This document shows positions 7,853-8,771 of a stretch of DNA of 8,771 nt, piece by piece. How positions within the stretch are numbered: position 1 is the first letter of the stretch; each line of letters opens with the position of its first letter. The notes under the pieces were generated by a model. It was given only the letters and a program-made list of their open reading frames with translations, made no database searches and was not told where the DNA came from. This stretch comes from an uncultured Prevotella sp. Its GTDB lineage: Bacteria; Bacteroidota; Bacteroidia; Bacteroidales; Bacteroidaceae. The position numbers and the translations under genes were made by a program. Location of the stretch: the NCBI GenBank assembly GCA_900769055.1, contig CAAGFF010000250.1, positions 1 through 8,771 of the forward strand, written 5' to 3'.

Positions 7853-7884
7853 AAGGCGTGTGCAAAATTAGCAAGACACGCCTT
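7853..7884 (+). terminator. Hairpin directly after GH127-B
   Basis: AAGGCGTGT (7853-7861) pairs perfectly with ACACGCCTT (7876-7884) across a 14-nt loop, starting 7 nt after the stop codon. No T-run follows, so it may stabilise the mRNA end or act together with the next hairpin rather than terminate alone. Confidence 0.5.
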
Positions 7885-7897
7885 CCTGCATTACAGA

Positions 7898-7931
7898 AAA
7901 CCGCCGTTTTACGATTATAAAACGGCGGTTT
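7898..7931. terminator. Strong 14-bp hairpin, probable bidirectional terminator
   Basis: Positions 7898-7911 pair with 7918-7931 without mismatch around a 6-nt loop. The stem has a CCGCCG/CGGCGG core flanked by A and T runs on both sides, the usual layout of an intrinsic terminator that works in both directions. It is also the inverted first unit of the adjoining 22-bp repeat. Confidence 0.65.
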
Positions 7932-8005
7932 CTTGTGTCTAAAACGGCGGTTTTCAAGTCGTAAAGCAGTGGTTTTCGAGTCGTAAAACGCCACTTTATG
8001 TAGGG
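7918..8005. repeat. 22-bp tandem repeat, four units
   Basis: Units begin at 7918, 7940, 7962 and 7984, each starting TAAAACGGCGGTTTT or a variant and mostly ending AAGTCG or GAGTCG. The third (core GCAGTGG) and fourth (core CGCCAC) are altered so that AGTGG in one can pair with CCACT in the other. The unit is nearly self-complementary. Any reading frame through it gives a repetitive basic peptide, so I consider it non-coding. Confidence 0.75.
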
Positions 8006-8231
8006 ACGCATGCAATGCGTCCGCAATGGAACCATAGCACGAAATGCGACAACCTTCCACCCTACAATCATTCCGCTCGTTGCGACCAAAACGCACTCTA
8101 AAGGACCTCGAAGAGGTCCAGCTGGGTGCGCAGGGTTTCCACAAACAAAAATGGTATCGCTGCTTGCGGAGAGCTACCCTCCCTTTTGGAGGAGGGGCTG
8201 GGGGGAGAGGCTTTTGCATGCGTCCTTACAT
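7998..8231. mobile_element. 234-bp non-coding element with 18-bp inverted ends (MITE-like)
   Basis: Positions 7998-8015 and 8214-8231 are inverted copies with 17 of 18 bases matching (ATGTAGGGACGCATGCAA in the left copy). The left end continues into an 8-bp hairpin (8004-8011 with 8015-8022). The interior has a second hairpin, GGACCTC/GAGGTCC (8103-8109 with 8113-8119), and a G-rich segment at 8183-8207. No transposase-like frame is present. Small non-autonomous elements look like this, but I see no clear target-site duplication, and the ends could simply be two copies of a scattered palindrome. Confidence 0.4.
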
Positions 8232-8241
8232 TGCGGCTGCG

Positions 8242-8313
8242 CTCCCTCCCTTCAAGGGAGGGCCAGGGAGGGTCCCATTTGACCTTTGACTTCTCCCTCC
8301 CTTCAAGGGATGG
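8242..8313. repeat. Duplicated CCCTCCC/GGGAGGG repeat
   Basis: CTCCCTCCCTTCAAGGGA occurs exactly at 8242-8259 and 8293-8310, and a diverged relative lies at 8183-8203. The first copy forms an 8-bp hairpin with a 3-nt loop (8244-8251 with 8255-8262). The plus strand at 8256-8272 contains four GGG runs separated by 1, 3 and 1 bases, a canonical G-quadruplex motif. Frames crossing this region give Pro/Gly-rich peptides and are not credible genes. Confidence 0.7.
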
Positions 8314-8317
8314 TTCC

Positions 8318-8449
8318 GTGACACCCGTTACACCCGTTACACCTGTTTTATAGACATTTATTAAATATAAAAAAATACATGTCCTTTAAAAGGAACTCTA
8401 ATTATTAAATTCAAACATCTCTATATAGAAAAGGTGTCACGGGTGTCAC
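8318..8449. repeat. Inverted GTGACACCC repeats around an AT-rich core
   Basis: Three 9-bp direct units (ACACCCGTT, ACACCCGTT, ACACCTGTT) lie at 8321-8347. Positions 8318-8334 form a 16/17 inverted match with 8433-8449. The 98 bp between the arms are strongly AT-rich and contain CCTTTAAAAGG (8382-8392), a perfect odd palindrome. A related hairpin, ACAGGGT/ACCCTGT (8621-8627 with 8631-8637), lies further right, so this is a dispersed motif. I see no gene here. Confidence 0.6.
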
Positions 8450-8497
8450 CTGTCACCACGATGTTTTGACTTTTCCGGAATACTGCACCCACTTATT

Positions 8498-8632
8498 TTA
8501 TAAGTTTTTCCACATACGCTTATACATATCATCAAGCTGTGTTTCAGCTATTTCCAAACATTCATTAGCAACATTTTTCCCACCAACAATTCCGGGCCAT
8601 CCATCATCCCGCCTGACGTGACAGGGTGACAC
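8498..8632 (-). pseudogene. Short coding relic or small ORF of unknown family
   Basis: The minus strand has an open frame ending in TAA at 8498-8500. From the codon at 8609-8611 it reads RDDGWPGIVGGK, continues with a helix-like acidic stretch (ANECLEIAETQLDD), and ends MYKRMWKNL. Its mixed composition differs from the repeat-derived peptides around it. No ATG precedes it in frame; a GTG at 8630-8632 would give 44 residues but lies inside the GTGTCAC-type hairpin. I therefore read it as the 3' end of a gene whose front was lost when repeats were inserted. I do not recognise the family, and chance cannot be excluded at this length. Confidence 0.35.
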
Positions 8633-8651
8633 CCTGTGGACAGATAAAGTG

Positions 8652-8731
8652 AGGTTATGAGGTTGTAAGGTTATGAGGTTAATAGGTTAATAGGTTGTGA
8701 GGTTATAAGGTTATGAGGTTATGAGGTTAAT
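8652..8731. repeat. Octamer array 3: ten forward units
   Basis: Ten consecutive 8-bp units run from 8652 to 8731 without a phase error: AGGTTATG, AGGTTGTA, AGGTTATG, AGGTTAAT twice, AGGTTGTG, AGGTTATA, AGGTTATG twice, AGGTTAAT. This is the same family as arrays 1 and 2, but no inverted partner is visible before the window ends. The last 40 bp (8732-8771) cannot be assigned. A minus-strand frame of 14 codons would end in a TAA inside the last unit, but that is too short to call. Confidence 0.92.
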
Positions 8732-8771
8732 AGACTTGTTTCTCAAGCAGTACGGGCTGCAAGCACAAAAG

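Noticed and set aside
7842..8219. 125-codon minus-strand frame after GH127-B
   Set aside because: Its sequence is translated from the 22-bp repeat, the MITE-like element and hairpins, giving repetitive basic peptides; its stop also overlaps the GH127-B stop.
8126..8353. 75-codon plus-strand frame ending VTPVTPVTPVL
   Set aside because: It is a translation of the GGGAGGG repeats and of the 9-bp ACACCCGTT units, not a gene.
8727..8771. 3' end of a minus-strand gene (14 codons, ending EKQVY)
   Set aside because: Forty-five bases of open frame are not informative; another minus-strand frame also gives a plausible-looking C-terminus.

Overview
The window looks like a chromosomal segment of a Bacteroidota gut or rumen bacterium, most likely Prevotella in the broad sense. 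This rests on three things: secreted glycoside hydrolases of families expanded in that group, promoter-like sequences of the Bacteroidota TAnnTTTG type, and moderate-GC coding sequence separated by repeat-rich spacers. It is an inference, because no rRNA or other marker gene is present.

Layout from left to right. Positions 2-169 hold the C-terminal end of an unrecognised plus-strand gene. Positions 169-368 are a 200-bp array of 25 octamers (consensus AGGTTRTR) that switches strand after unit 17. A minus-strand beta-L-arabinofuranosidase of the GH127/GH146 type follows (380-2854), then a second octamer array (2870-3045), then a minus-strand GH97 alpha-glycosidase (3037-5022). A 390-bp divergent control region (5023-5412) carries a duplicated promoter-like cassette and an 18-bp palindrome. 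A second, plus-strand GH127/GH146 enzyme occupies 5413-7845. The remaining 0.9 kb (7846-8771) has no intact gene. It holds hairpins, a 22-bp tandem repeat, a 234-bp element with inverted ends, G-rich repeats, GTGTCAC-type repeats, a short coding relic, and a third octamer array (8652-8731).

The three enzymes have predicted signal peptides and keep the catalytic residues known for their families, so they probably work together outside the cytoplasm on a plant glycan carrying beta-L-arabinofuranose and alpha-linked hexose (probably galactose). Extensin-type hydroxyproline-rich glycoproteins and pectic side chains are the best candidates. GH97 and the first GH127 may be co-transcribed leftward while the second GH127 is transcribed rightward from the shared control region. 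No SusC/SusD pair, regulator or transporter is present in the window.

The least explained signal is the octamer family. Arrays lie in three spacers, keep near-perfect 8-bp phase, form inverted pairs in two of the three, and supply the stop codons of two genes.
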